The notes: generated from the letters alone by a model not told the origin. DNA of 64,000 nt from Flavobacterium kayseriense (GCF_014305095.1 NZ_JACRUI010000004.1:248001-312000); one strand, 5' to 3'; positions 9,294 to 18,574 are shown, counted from the first letter of the stretch. Numbers and translations are program-made.

Positions 9294-9942
9294 AGAAGGA
9301 ACCAAGACTATTTTTTTAGGAATGATTTTTACTGTTGCAGTATTATTATTATCTGATCGTTTTATAACTACCGAATGGCTTAAATGGTTATTGCAAGGTA
9401 GCGGATTATTGATTTTAATAATTATTCTACAATTTTTCAGAAACCCTAAACGCGCTTTCATCTTAAATGAAAATCAAATTTTAGCGCCCGTTGATGGTAA
9501 AGTTGTGGTTATTGAAGAAGTTTTTGAAGGAGAATATTTTAAAGATAAGCGCCTACAAGTATCTATTTTTATGTCACCAATAAATGTACACGTAACTCGA
9601 TATGCTATGAATGGTATAATCAAGTTTAGTAAATACCATCCCGGTAAATTTTTAGTTGCTTGGCATCCTAAAGCTAGTGAAGAGAACGAGAGAACTACAG
9701 TAGTTATTGAAAACAACACATTTGGTGCTATTTTATACCGTCAAATTGCAGGTGCTTTGGCCAGAAGAATTGTTAATTATGCTGAAGAAGGTATGCAAGT
9801 AGTACAAGGTACTGACGCAGGGTTCATCAAGTTTGGATCAAGAGTAGATCTATTTTTACCCTTAGGAACTAAAGTTGATGTTGTTTTAAACCAAAAAGCA
9901 ATTGGAGGAAAAACAATCATTGCTGTAAAAAACAATGACTAA
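9283..9942 (+). CDS. psd: Phosphatidylserine decarboxylase proenzyme
   Basis: Decarboxylates phosphatidylserine to phosphatidylethanolamine. It is 219 residues long, the short class. N-terminal hydrophobic segments at about 10-48 anchor it in the membrane. The core has ILAPVDGKVVVIEE, FMSPINVHVTRY and the self-cleavage motif FGSR near the C-terminus (IKFGSRVDLFLPLGT), where the Ser becomes the pyruvoyl group. It overlaps cdsA at its start and the ACBP gene by 8 bp at its end. Confidence 0.95.
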   Translation: MFHKEGTKTIFLGMIFTVAVLLLSDRFITTEWLKWLLQGSGLLILIIILQFFRNPKRAFILNENQILAPVDGKVVVIEEVFEGEYFKDKRLQVSIFMSPINVHVTRYAMNGIIKFSKYHPGKFLVAWHPKASEENERTTVVIENNTFGAILYRQIAGALARRIVNYAEEGMQVVQGTDAGFIKFGSRVDLFLPLGTKVDVVLNQKAIGGKTIIAVKNND

Positions 9943-10204
9943 TAACAATTTAGAAATTAGGTTTCAAGAGGCTGTTTTAAGCGCCTCTGGAATGACTCAA
10001 GCCTCCTTACCTCAAGATGTGCAATTGCGTCTCTATGCTTTTTACAAACAAGCTACCTTTGGACATGTAGATTTGCGACAAAGTGCAGCCTACCATCTTA
10101 GGGATGCTTTTAAGATAAATGCTTGGATGCAAATAAGTCATCTTACTGCTGATGAAGCCAAAGAAAATTATATTGAAATTATTAATTCTATTTTGAAGAA
10201 ATAA
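9935..10204 (+). CDS. Acyl-CoA-binding protein (ACBP family)
   Basis: A small four-helix protein of 89 residues that binds long-chain acyl-CoA esters. It shows the family core LRLYAFYKQATFGHVD (helix 2 with the Tyr-Lys acyl-CoA contacts) and a KINAWMQISHLTADEAKENYI helix matching the eukaryotic KWDAW block. The position, overlapping psd by 8 bp and following cdsA, suggests it buffers acyl-CoA for phospholipid synthesis or turnover. The family is mainly known from eukaryotes, but many Bacteroidota carry it. Confidence 0.88.
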   Translation: MTNNNLEIRFQEAVLSASGMTQASLPQDVQLRLYAFYKQATFGHVDLRQSAAYHLRDAFKINAWMQISHLTADEAKENYIEIINSILKK

Positions 10205-10213
10205 ACCGCAATC

Positions 10214-10990
10214 ATGAAAAAAATTAATTTTTTATTATCAAGCATATTATTAATTAGTTTTTTAACTTCTTGCAATGATAAAAAACTAACGGAAGTAGTT
10301 GAAGTTCCGCTACCTACAGCTCAAGAAAAAGTAACTATAGGTTTTGCTGACGACGTAAAAGCCGACGAAGGATCTTTTCAAGTTGAAAAACTTGCTTATG
10401 CCTATGACGCCTTGGCTCCTACCGTATCTCCGCTAACATTAGAGATGCATTACTCTAAGCATTATCTTACCTACACGAACAACCTTAACCAAGCAATCGC
10501 AGGAACCGAGTACGAGAACCAATCGATTGAAGATATATTAGCCAAAGTAGACCCTAATGATACTGAACTGCGAAACAATGCAGGTGGTTATTACAACCAC
10601 AGTTTGTATTGGAAGTCTATGGCTCCAAACACTGGCGGGACCCCTACAGATACTTTAGCAGCAGTCATAACAAGAGATTTTGGTTCTTACACTAATTTTG
10701 TAACTACTTTTAAAGGAGAAGCCACTAAGCAATTTGGTTCTGCATGGGTGTTTTTAATCGTAGATAAATATGGAAAGTTACAAGTAACATCCTCGCAAAA
10801 TCAAGATAACCCACTAATGAAAAATGCTCCTATGCCCGGTAAACCAATCATGGCATTAGATTTATGGGAACATGCTTACTATCTAGGGTATCAATACCGA
10901 CGCAGAAATTATATTGATTCCTTTTTTAATGTTATTAATTGGAAAAAGATTAACGAAAACTACGAAGCAGCCATCAGACGAAAGTACTAA
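10214..10990 (+). CDS. Fe/Mn-type superoxide dismutase, predicted lipoprotein
   Basis: Converts superoxide to peroxide and oxygen. The 258-residue protein begins with a lipoprotein signal peptide (lipobox LTSC, Cys20) and a linker to about residue 55, so it should be tethered in the periplasm or outer membrane. The SOD domain follows with metal ligands His79 (EMHYSKH), His129 (GGYYNHSLYW), Asp216 and His220 (ALDLWEHAYYLGY). Gly125 and Gln197 (QNQDNPLM) match the Mn-type rather than Fe-type pattern; the metal is still inferred. It lies 9 bp after the ACBP gene, so it is probably co-transcribed. Confidence 0.93.
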   Translation: MKKINFLLSSILLISFLTSCNDKKLTEVVEVPLPTAQEKVTIGFADDVKADEGSFQVEKLAYAYDALAPTVSPLTLEMHYSKHYLTYTNNLNQAIAGTEYENQSIEDILAKVDPNDTELRNNAGGYYNHSLYWKSMAPNTGGTPTDTLAAVITRDFGSYTNFVTTFKGEATKQFGSAWVFLIVDKYGKLQVTSSQNQDNPLMKNAPMPGKPIMALDLWEHAYYLGYQYRRRNYIDSFFNVINWKKINENYEAAIRRKY

Positions 10991-11009
10991 CTAATATAAT
11001 GATATAAAA

Positions 11010-11045
11010 AAAGCTGGTATTCCATGGAGTACCAGCTTTATTGTT
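11010..11045. terminator. Bidirectional terminator between SOD and amylase genes
   Basis: Perfect 10-bp arms AAAGCTGGTA (11010-11019) and TACCAGCTTT (11030-11039) enclose a 10-nt loop. It is flanked by A-rich DNA on the left and T-rich DNA on the right, so it can stop both converging transcripts. Confidence 0.85.
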
Positions 11046-11057
11046 TTAGTTCATTGC

Positions 11058-12929
11058 TTACTTTTTATCTAATTGATAAATGAAAGACTCCAATGGAGCT
11101 ATACGAACATGTAAACTCCCTATGCCGCTTACAACATCCAGAACTACTTTATTCTTTTGATACAGTTGATCGACAACTATATAATGACCATCAGCTAAGC
11201 TCCATTTTTGAATTATAGTTGCAGGTATCTTTAACTCAAAATCACTAGTCTTGTCCGATGAAAAGTTAGAAACAATAATTAGCTTTTCGTCAGTTGACCA
11301 ACGAGCATAGGAATAGATAAGAGGATCGTAATTGGCCGTAATTGGTCTGTTATAAAATTGTAAATCTTCATAATCTCCCATCAAGGCAGAGCTCGCTATC
11401 GTAAAATTAAGTAAGCGTTTGTAAAAATCACGCAAGTCTTTTTCTCCATCAGTAAGTTGTCCTCCATCAAATTTTCCATCATTCATCCATCGTTGATGAG
11501 AAGGCACTCCTATATAATCAAAAATAGAGGTTCTAGAATGAGTCCCAAAACCAGCATTCTCATTTCCCGCCTCTCCTACTTCCTGCCCAAAGTAAATCAT
11601 GGTTGGTGACGTACTAATTGTTGCCGAAACGACCATCATAGGCTTCCCTTTTTCTCCAGATCCAGCAAACTCAGGACTAGCTAAACGTTGCTCATCATGA
11701 TTATCTAAAAAGTGCAACATATGATGCTCAATATCTTTCATTCCGTTTTGAATATGAGTTAAATCATCCGGCCATGACCTTCCTTGTATAACGTCTTTAA
11801 GTTTGTCATAAGTTTCTACTTTATCATACAAATAATCCATTTTACCTAAATGAATGTAATTCCGGTATTCAGCAGGATTATAAACCTCTGCCATTAAAAA
11901 AGCATCTTCATTAGCCATTTTAATCGCTGAGTTCATGTAACTCCAAAATTCGTAAGGAACCATTTCGGCCATGTCATATCTAAAGCCATCAACACCTTTG
12001 GCTGTCCAATACAAAGCAATTGCTTTGAATTTTTCCCAAGAATCCGGTACTTCTTTATCTTTCCAAAACTCAAAATGCTCTCGAACGGATTTTGTGTCAT
12101 AACCAGTAGGCAGCTCCGGAAAATCTTTGGAACCATCCGGACGAATTCCGTAGTTCACTTTCACCGTTTCGTACCAATCATTTTTATCGGGTTTCGCTAA
12201 TCGAGAACCATTACCAGTCCATTTAGCAGGAAATTCTTTGAACTTTGCATCGCTAAACCTATTTTCTTCCCCATTTAACGGTTTTGCCGTATCGGGCACT
12301 TCAAAGTTGGTGTTTGGAATATAATAGAAATTATTGTCTCTTTTGTACTCGACTGTTTGATCATCGTTGGCTCCAAAATCTTTTACGCCCTTTGGATTGT
12401 TTTTACCCTCGTACTTGCGCGCAATGTGGTTGGGAACAATATCAATAATAACTTTCATTCCAGCATTATGTGTTCTGGCAATCAAAGCTTCAAATTCTTC
12501 TAATCGTTTGGCTGGATTAACTGCTAAATCGGGATTTACATTATAGTAATCTTTCACAGCGTAAGGTGAACCAGCTCTTCCTTTTACAACATCTGGATCA
12601 TCGTTAGAAATACCAATAGCTGTGTAATCGCGTATCACGGCATGGTGGGGAACACCAGTATACCAAATGTAATTAACTCCTAAAGCTTTTATTTCTTGCA
12701 AAGCTAGTGGTGTAAAATCATTAAACTTCCCTACACCATTCTCCTCTATCGTTCCCCAAGGTTTGTTTGAGGTGTTTTTATTTCCAAAAAGTCGCGTAAA
12801 TACTTGATAGACTACTATTTTTTTCTCAGCTAGCGTTTCTTTTTGTTCGTTCATTTTTACATCTTTAGTTTTACAACCTACCTGTAGTAGTGATAAGGCT
12901 AAGCCCAAAATTATTATTCTTTTTGTCAT
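11058..12929 (-). CDS. GH13 alpha-amylase family glycosidase, predicted lipoprotein
   Basis: Hydrolyses or rearranges alpha-glucans. It has 623 residues; lipobox LQVGC puts the lipidated Cys at 19, so it is probably surface- or periplasm-anchored. The GH13 barrel is complete: region I DIVPNH (163-168), nucleophile Asp319 in GFRYD, acid/base Glu348 in LMAEVY, and transition-state Asp412 in FLDNHDEQR. A C-terminal beta domain starts near 540. An insert at about 170-290 (domain B) is long and charged. No SusCD transporter is adjacent, so it is a lone enzyme. The exact substrate (starch, maltodextrin) is not readable. Confidence 0.93.
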   Translation of the reverse strand: MTKRIIILGLALSLLQVGCKTKDVKMNEQKETLAEKKIVVYQVFTRLFGNKNTSNKPWGTIEENGVGKFNDFTPLALQEIKALGVNYIWYTGVPHHAVIRDYTAIGISNDDPDVVKGRAGSPYAVKDYYNVNPDLAVNPAKRLEEFEALIARTHNAGMKVIIDIVPNHIARKYEGKNNPKGVKDFGANDDQTVEYKRDNNFYYIPNTNFEVPDTAKPLNGEENRFSDAKFKEFPAKWTGNGSRLAKPDKNDWYETVKVNYGIRPDGSKDFPELPTGYDTKSVREHFEFWKDKEVPDSWEKFKAIALYWTAKGVDGFRYDMAEMVPYEFWSYMNSAIKMANEDAFLMAEVYNPAEYRNYIHLGKMDYLYDKVETYDKLKDVIQGRSWPDDLTHIQNGMKDIEHHMLHFLDNHDEQRLASPEFAGSGEKGKPMMVVSATISTSPTMIYFGQEVGEAGNENAGFGTHSRTSIFDYIGVPSHQRWMNDGKFDGGQLTDGEKDLRDFYKRLLNFTIASSALMGDYEDLQFYNRPITANYDPLIYSYARWSTDEKLIIVSNFSSDKTSDFELKIPATIIQKWSLADGHYIVVDQLYQKNKVVLDVVSGIGSLHVRIAPLESFIYQLDKK

Positions 12930-13200
12930 TATTATATCTAGTTTTCAAATAAAGCTCCTCTGCACCGCCAAATTACAAGTTAAAGGATTAAATCAATTTT
13001 TAAATTTAATGTATTTTTTTTTAAACTAGATGCAACAACGGATTCAATATTTATCCAAATGTAGACCATACGTCAACTACAACGTGTGAGTACAAACATA
13101 TGTTTATAACTTGTCAGCTACAAATACTTTAAAAAAGAAAGCTCTCGCAGCAACAACTATAAATAAATACTAATATCGATTAGGATTGCTTCCTTTTTCA
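12930..13200. other. Intergenic gap between divergent amylase and OstA-like genes
   Basis: No gene or structured RNA is seen. On the minus strand TACATTTG (13056-13063) is a possible distant -7 box for the amylase, about 130 bp before its ATG. The rest is AT-rich without clear repeats. Confidence 0.4.
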
Positions 13201-13208
13201 TAAATTTG
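13201..13208 (+). promoter_or_regulatory. -7 promoter box for the OstA-like gene
   Basis: TAAATTTG matches TAnnTTTG, with its centre about 20 bp before the proposed TTG start at 13225. This spacing resembles other promoters in the window and supports that start codon. Confidence 0.5.
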
Positions 13209-13224
13209 ACAAAAAATAAATCCA

Positions 13225-14856
13225 TTGAGAAAGTTCGTTTTTTTCTTTTACTGTATCTTGTCTTTACTTACCTACAAAGCCGTTTTCGCGCAAGCACCTA
13301 AGAAAATTAATGTAGAGCATTCTGATTATTTTGATGTAAATCAGTTAACCATCCCTGATGCCATTTTATTGACAGGAAATGTTCGTGTAAACCATGATGG
13401 CGTTGTTTTAACCTGTAATAAAGCCTACTATTTCCAGAAGGAAAATTACATTAAGGCCTTTGGGAATGTTCAACTGGTACAAGGTGATACCTTATTTTTG
13501 AATAGTAAATATGCCGAATATAGCGGAAATGCAAAAAAAGCATTTGCCACTGGAGATGCTTTTATGAGTTCCCCTGATGCGACTTTAGCAACTGATACTA
13601 TCAATTTTGATCGAAATACTCAAGAAGTATTTTATAATACAAAAGGAACCATCGTTAATAAGGAGAACACTTTAGTGAGCAAGGCTGGTAAATATTTTGT
13701 AAATCAAAAAAAGTTTCAATTTTTAACGGCCGTTACAATTACTAATAAAACCTACGTCATTAAGTCTAATCATTTAGATTATTACACTAATTCAGGACAC
13801 TCGTATTTATTTGGCCCATCAACCATCACTAGTAAATCCAATTATATTTATACTGAAAAAGGTTTTTATGATACTAAAAAAAATCTAGCCCACTTTCTGC
13901 GGAAATCCTACATAAAATACGATGACCGCCTCATTCAAGGTGATAGCTTGTATTATGATCGTAATAAAGAATTTGCATCGGCTACTAGAAATGTAAAAAT
14001 CACCGACTCCGTAAATCGAGGTATTGTAAAAGGACATTACGCCGAAATTTACAAACAAAAAGACTCCATGTTTGTTACTAAACGAGCAGTCGCAGTTAAC
14101 TTTGTCGAAAATGACTCTGTTTACATTCATGGCAAACGATTAATGGTTACTGGCAAAGAAGATAATAGAATTATTAGAGCTTACAATAATGTTCGTTTTT
14201 TCAAAACAGATATGAGTGGAAAATGTGATTCGATTCACTCGAGTGCAAAAAATGCTTTAACCAAGTTGATTGGAAATCCAATTTTATGGAATGGAGAAAA
14301 CCAGATCACAGGTGACCTCATGCATTTAATAGGGAATAATACTACTAGAGAATTGGACTCTCTAAAAGTGCTCAATAATACCTTTCTCGTCTCGAGGGAC
14401 ACCTTAGGAACCGGCTATAATCAGGTCAAAGGACTCAATCTCTTTGGTAAATTTAAGGAAGGGCAATTACATGATGTTGATATAGTTAAAAATACTGAAG
14501 TAGTCTATTATATGCGTAATGATGACAAGGAACTTATAGGTATCAACAAAAATAAGAGTAGTAAAATCAATTTAATTTTTGAAGATAAAGGTATTGAAAC
14601 TATCACTTTCTTTAATCAAGTTGACGGCGATATTTTCCCTGAAACAGAATTACCTGAAAACGGTAGAGTATTACGTGGATTAGCTTGGCGAGGCGACGAA
14701 CGAATAAAATCCAAGGACGATATTTTTAGTGAGGAAGAAAACAATCTTAATGATAAGATGATAAAAGAAGGAAAAGCCGAAGAAGCGAAAAAAAATACAC
14801 CATTGAAAGTTAGAAAAGAAACATTAGATTACGATAAAAAGAAGAAGACAAAATAG
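13225..14856 (+). CDS. OstA/LptA-like beta-jellyroll protein, exported
   Basis: A secreted protein of 543 residues with a signal peptide ending near AVFAQ. Repeated short beta strands (ILLTGNVRVNHDGVVLTCNKA, YIKAFGNVQLVQGDTLFLNS) match the OstA N-terminal/LptA fold that carries lipopolysaccharide across the periplasm. The fold appears to repeat to about residue 470, then a charged, Lys-rich tail follows. The start is TTG at 13225, chosen because the promoter box lies just upstream and the signal peptide begins there. A role in LPS transport or assembly is inferred from the fold. The aminotransferase follows after 60 bp. Confidence 0.82.
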   Translation: MRKFVFFFYCILSLLTYKAVFAQAPKKINVEHSDYFDVNQLTIPDAILLTGNVRVNHDGVVLTCNKAYYFQKENYIKAFGNVQLVQGDTLFLNSKYAEYSGNAKKAFATGDAFMSSPDATLATDTINFDRNTQEVFYNTKGTIVNKENTLVSKAGKYFVNQKKFQFLTAVTITNKTYVIKSNHLDYYTNSGHSYLFGPSTITSKSNYIYTEKGFYDTKKNLAHFLRKSYIKYDDRLIQGDSLYYDRNKEFASATRNVKITDSVNRGIVKGHYAEIYKQKDSMFVTKRAVAVNFVENDSVYIHGKRLMVTGKEDNRIIRAYNNVRFFKTDMSGKCDSIHSSAKNALTKLIGNPILWNGENQITGDLMHLIGNNTTRELDSLKVLNNTFLVSRDTLGTGYNQVKGLNLFGKFKEGQLHDVDIVKNTEVVYYMRNDDKELIGINKNKSSKINLIFEDKGIETITFFNQVDGDIFPETELPENGRVLRGLAWRGDERIKSKDDIFSEEENNLNDKMIKEGKAEEAKKNTPLKVRKETLDYDKKKKTK

Positions 14857-14916
14857 TACAAGGGAAGTCGCTTTACAAAAGGCAGCAAATCAGTACAATA
14901 TTTAAATTTAGCACAG

Positions 14917-16110
14917 TTGAAAAACGATTTTATAAAATACCAAGCGCAAACATCGCCTTATCCTCTTGGAATGGAAGTTTCCTACGCAAAAGGTTCTTAC
15001 ATATACGACACCAACAATAAGAAATACCTAGATTTTGTAGCAGGAGTATCTGCTTGCACCTTAGGCCATCAACCGCCACGAGTAAACCAAGCAATTAAAG
15101 ATCAACTTGACAAATACTCGCATGTAATGGTTTATGGCGAATATTCACAAAGTCCTGCAGTTGAATACTGTAAATTAATGGCTTCTTTACTGCCAGCACC
15201 ACTAGATAAAACGTACTTAGTTAACTCAGGAACCGAGGCTATCGAGGGTGCACTAAAGTTAGCGCGACGTGTTACAGGTCGCAGCCAACTCATTTCTTGC
15301 CACAATGCGTACCACGGTAACACCATGGGGTCAATGAGTGTGATGGGATTTGAGGAGAGAAAACAAATTTTCAGGCCTTTGATTCCGGATGTTGATTTTA
15401 TAACTTTTAATAATGAAGCTGATTTAGAGAAAATAACTTCTAAAACGGCAGGAGTATTACTAGAAACTATACAAGGTGGCGCCGGATTCATACAACCTAA
15501 TAATGATTTTTTAAAGAAAGTTCGAGAACGTTGCAGTGCAGTAGGTGCCCTAATGATTTTAGATGAGATCCAACCTGGATTTGGAAGGACAGGAAAATTA
15601 TTTGGTTTCCAAAACTACGATGTAGTACCAGATGTGGTTGTTATGGGAAAAGGAATGGGTGGCGGAATGCCAGTAGGTGCCTTCACAGCCTCTGGAGAGA
15701 TGATGGATTTATTAAGTGATAATCCAAAATTAGGACACATAACAACCTTTGGCGGACATCCTGTCATTGCGGCAGCATGTCTCGCTACGTTGAAAGAAAT
15801 TACTGAGACTGACTTGATGCAGCAAGCCATAGAAAAGGAAATACTATTTAGAACGCTTTTGGTACATCCTTTGATAGAGGAAGTTAGAGGAAAAGGATTA
15901 ATGTTAGCAGCAATGACTAGCAGTCCAGATGTTACTAACCAAGTGATCTTAAAATGTCAAGATCGCGGACTCATATTATTTTGGCTCCTTTTTGAAGGTT
16001 GCGCCATACGAATCACACCTCCTTTGACGATCTCTGAAGAAGAAATAAAGGAAGGTTGTGCGATAATAATAGAAGTGATGGACGAAGTCCTAATGACGAT
16101 TGAAAAATAA
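14917..16110 (+). CDS. Class III PLP-dependent aminotransferase
   Basis: Fold-type I aminotransferase of the acetylornithine/ornithine/omega-amino acid group, 397 residues. It has YLDFVAGVSACTLGHQPP at the N-terminus, SGTEAIEGALKLAR and CHNAYHGNTMG (PLP-phosphate region), LDEIQPGFGRTG (Asp contacts the pyridine N), and VVMGKGMGGGMPVGAF with the Schiff-base Lys. The start is TTG. No arginine, lysine or biotin genes are adjacent, so the amino donor cannot be fixed. Confidence 0.9.
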   Translation: MKNDFIKYQAQTSPYPLGMEVSYAKGSYIYDTNNKKYLDFVAGVSACTLGHQPPRVNQAIKDQLDKYSHVMVYGEYSQSPAVEYCKLMASLLPAPLDKTYLVNSGTEAIEGALKLARRVTGRSQLISCHNAYHGNTMGSMSVMGFEERKQIFRPLIPDVDFITFNNEADLEKITSKTAGVLLETIQGGAGFIQPNNDFLKKVRERCSAVGALMILDEIQPGFGRTGKLFGFQNYDVVPDVVVMGKGMGGGMPVGAFTASGEMMDLLSDNPKLGHITTFGGHPVIAAACLATLKEITETDLMQQAIEKEILFRTLLVHPLIEEVRGKGLMLAAMTSSPDVTNQVILKCQDRGLILFWLLFEGCAIRITPPLTISEEEIKEGCAIIIEVMDEVLMTIEK

Positions 16111-16239
16111 GTACCCTGAACAATGCACATTAACTTTTGATTGATTGTTAATTAAATTGTTCACAACAATTCAAATTTTTCTTCACAAAAATAGTAAGGA
16201 ACCCTACCTTTAAAGTAGGCCAAATTCAAAAAAACAAGT

Positions 16240-17640
16240 ATGCAATTAAGCAACGAAGAAGAAGATTACAGCAAATCACTATCCAAATTTGAGTCTATGT
16301 TGAAAACCAACAAAGTGCTCTTTTTTGACTCAGAAGAATTTGAAGAAATAATTCTTCATTATCTTGATATGGGAAAGGCCGCTCTAGCTAAAAAAGCGTT
16401 AAAATTAGCCTTAGATCAACACCCCAAATCTACTGGTTTAAAACTAGTACAGGTAGAGATGTTGGTGTATGACGACAAACTAGAAATTGCAGAAAAACTC
16501 TTAAATGAGTTGTATGCAATTGAACCTAACAATGAAGAAATTTACATTCAAAAAGCAAATATTTGTTCAAAAAGAGACCAACATGAAAAGGCGGTTGAAT
16601 TGCTAAAAATAGCTTTACAGTTCACGGATGATTATGCCGATGTGTATAATTTAATTGGAATGGAATACTTATTCATGGACAATTTTGAATTAGCAAAACA
16701 GAATTTCATAAAATGTCTTGAAGAAGACCTCGAAGATCAATCGGCTTTATACAACGTTGTGTATTGCTATGAATTTTTGGATCAAAACTTAGATGCTATT
16801 GCATTCTTAAATAAGTACATTGACAAAAACCCATATAGTGAAATTGCATGGCACCAAATGGGTCGCTTGTACTACGGTGTCAAGGATTACGAAAATGCTA
16901 TTCGTGCTTTTGATTATGCCACGTTAATCGATGATGAGTTCCTAGGTGCTTTCATGGAGAGAGCTAAAGCATGTGAACGTCTAAAACGTTATGAAGAAGC
17001 AATTGCAAGTTATACGCGAACCATTGAGCTAGATGATGCGACTTCCTATGCGCTACTTCGCATTGGGAAATGTCATGAAAAACTAGGTAATACTGCACTA
17101 GCATTGCAATTTTATAATCAAACCGTTCATGAAGACCCTCTTCTAGATAAAGGATGGATTGCTATTACAGACTTTTATGTCCGTCAAAAAAACTATCAAA
17201 AAGCATTGTTTTATGTCAATAAAGCGCTTGCAATCGACAATCAAAATAATTTGTATTGGAAGCGTTATGCCACTATAAACAAACAGATGAACTTTTTTGA
17301 AGAAGCAGAGTTTGGTTTTAGAAAAGCGGTTGAATTTGGTGATACCGAATTAGACACATGGTTATTTTGGGTTGACATTTTACAGTTTCTAGGTGAATTT
17401 GAAAGTGCCATTCAGACCTTATTGCAAGCCACTGAATTCTATCCTGAGGAAAACGAGATCGAGTACCGCCTTGCTGGAATTTATTTTATGATTCAGGATA
17501 CTACTAAAGCTAAATTTCACTTAAGCAACGGGTTGCGATTAAAGTTTGATAATTACATTTTGATAGAAGACCTTTTTCCAGTAGTTTGGTCTAATAAAAC
17601 AGTTCAGAATTATATTGCCAAATACAAAAAAATAGAATGA
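16240..17640 (+). CDS. Tetratricopeptide repeat protein
   Basis: A soluble helical protein of 466 residues made of about ten TPR units from residue 30 to the end (examples: AKKALKLALDQHPKSTG, YENAIRAFDYATLIDDEFLG, NYQKALFYVNKALAIDNQN). No signal peptide or membrane segment is seen, so it is probably a cytosolic scaffold. A near-consensus -7 box, TACCTTTA, lies at 16205-16212. Its stop overlaps the aroE start by 4 bp (ATGA), so the two are coupled. The partner is unknown. Confidence 0.9.
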   Translation: MQLSNEEEDYSKSLSKFESMLKTNKVLFFDSEEFEEIILHYLDMGKAALAKKALKLALDQHPKSTGLKLVQVEMLVYDDKLEIAEKLLNELYAIEPNNEEIYIQKANICSKRDQHEKAVELLKIALQFTDDYADVYNLIGMEYLFMDNFELAKQNFIKCLEEDLEDQSALYNVVYCYEFLDQNLDAIAFLNKYIDKNPYSEIAWHQMGRLYYGVKDYENAIRAFDYATLIDDEFLGAFMERAKACERLKRYEEAIASYTRTIELDDATSYALLRIGKCHEKLGNTALALQFYNQTVHEDPLLDKGWIAITDFYVRQKNYQKALFYVNKALAIDNQNNLYWKRYATINKQMNFFEEAEFGFRKAVEFGDTELDTWLFWVDILQFLGEFESAIQTLLQATEFYPEENEIEYRLAGIYFMIQDTTKAKFHLSNGLRLKFDNYILIEDLFPVVWSNKTVQNYIAKYKKIE

Positions 17641-18386
17641 TCGAGTCCCTAAAAAAACGTTTTGGTTTACTTGGTCGCAACATAAGTTACTCGTTCTCGA
17701 GAGGCTATTTTACTGAAAAATTCAAGAATGAAAATTTAGATGGTTGCACCTACGAAAATTTCGATTTGCAAGATATTAGTGAATTTCCTGTTATTGTAGC
17801 AAATGGATCGGATATAAAAGGAATCAATGTCACGATTCCTTATAAAGAAGCTGTACTGTCTCATTTAGACTCCTTATCTAAAAAAGCCGCTCGTATTGGA
17901 GCAGTAAATACGATAAAGATCACAAAAAAAGGAAAGCTAAAAGGATACAACACCGATTATTACGGTTTTAAGAAATCGATACAACCCCTTTTAAAACCGC
18001 ATCATCAAAGAGCGCTAATATTAGGTACCGGAGGCGCATCAAAAGGAATCGCTTTTGCACTAGAGGAGCTGGGTATTACGTATACTTTTGTCTCTCGAGG
18101 AGGTAAAGAGAACACCATTGATTATGCAAGTCTAACTGCTATTACATTTGATAATTACCAAATTGTAATTAACTGTACCCCTATTGGTACAAGTCCTGAC
18201 ATTGAAGCATCGCCTGCTATACCGTACGAGTTGTTTACAGACAAACACATTGCTTACGATCTTATTTATAACCCTGAAGAAACTCAGTTTTTACGCCAAG
18301 CAAAAGTAAAAGGCGCGACTACCAAAAACGGTTATGATATGCTAGTGTATCAAGCTGAAAAATCATGGGAAATTTGGAATAAATAA
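17637..18386 (+). CDS. aroE: Shikimate 5-dehydrogenase
   Basis: Reduces 3-dehydroshikimate to shikimate with NADPH in aromatic amino acid synthesis. It has 249 residues, slightly short. The catalytic Lys lies in GINVTIPYKEAV and Asn/Asp in NTDYYGF. The NADPH fold starts ALILGTGGASKGIAFAL, and the C-terminal GYDMLVYQAEKSWEIW completes the family pattern. It overlaps the TPR gene by 4 bp. Confidence 0.95.
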   Translation: MIESLKKRFGLLGRNISYSFSRGYFTEKFKNENLDGCTYENFDLQDISEFPVIVANGSDIKGINVTIPYKEAVLSHLDSLSKKAARIGAVNTIKITKKGKLKGYNTDYYGFKKSIQPLLKPHHQRALILGTGGASKGIAFALEELGITYTFVSRGGKENTIDYASLTAITFDNYQIVINCTPIGTSPDIEASPAIPYELFTDKHIAYDLIYNPEETQFLRQAKVKGATTKNGYDMLVYQAEKSWEIWNK

Positions 18387-18408
18387 ATTTTTACCCAAAT
18401 ATATTTAC

Positions 18409-18459
18409 ATCCTGTTGTAACTGCACTAGCGAGCTAGCGGAGTTAAAACAGGATTTTTT
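18409..18459 (+). terminator. Terminator after aroE
   Basis: Long hairpin with outer arms ATCCTGTT (18409-18416) and AACAGGAT (18447-18454), inner pairing CTAGC/GCTAG, and a T-run after the stem. Confidence 0.8.
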
Positions 18460-18494
18460 GATCAATCCCAACAGTGAATTAAAGCATTATTCAC

Positions 18495-18574
18495 TAGCCC
18501 TGATAGGAACGACATCCTTTTTTATCTCCTTTTTAGAGATAAAAAAGATACAGTGGATAGCAGGAAACAGCTCC
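18495..18574 (+). ncRNA. Structured intergenic element, copy A (possible Flavo-1-type RNA)
   Basis: An AT-rich hairpin (arms TTTTTTATCTC 18518-18528 and GAGATAAAAAA 18536-18546) is enclosed by ATC/GAT and an outer CCTG/CAGG pairing. The flanking words GATAG-ATCC on the left and GAT-GGATAGC on the right recur in the same order around a different hairpin at 60477-60550. Conserved flanks with a covarying stem suggest a structured RNA. I recall a flavobacterial Flavo-1 RNA family, but the match is from memory and unchecked. It lies 119 bp before the DUF349 gene, in the same orientation. Confidence 0.45.

Noticed and set aside
16111..16239. Inverted repeat TGAACAAT/ATTGTTCA after the aminotransferase
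   Set aside because: The stem is short with a long loop and no T-run follows, so neither terminator nor operator is supported.
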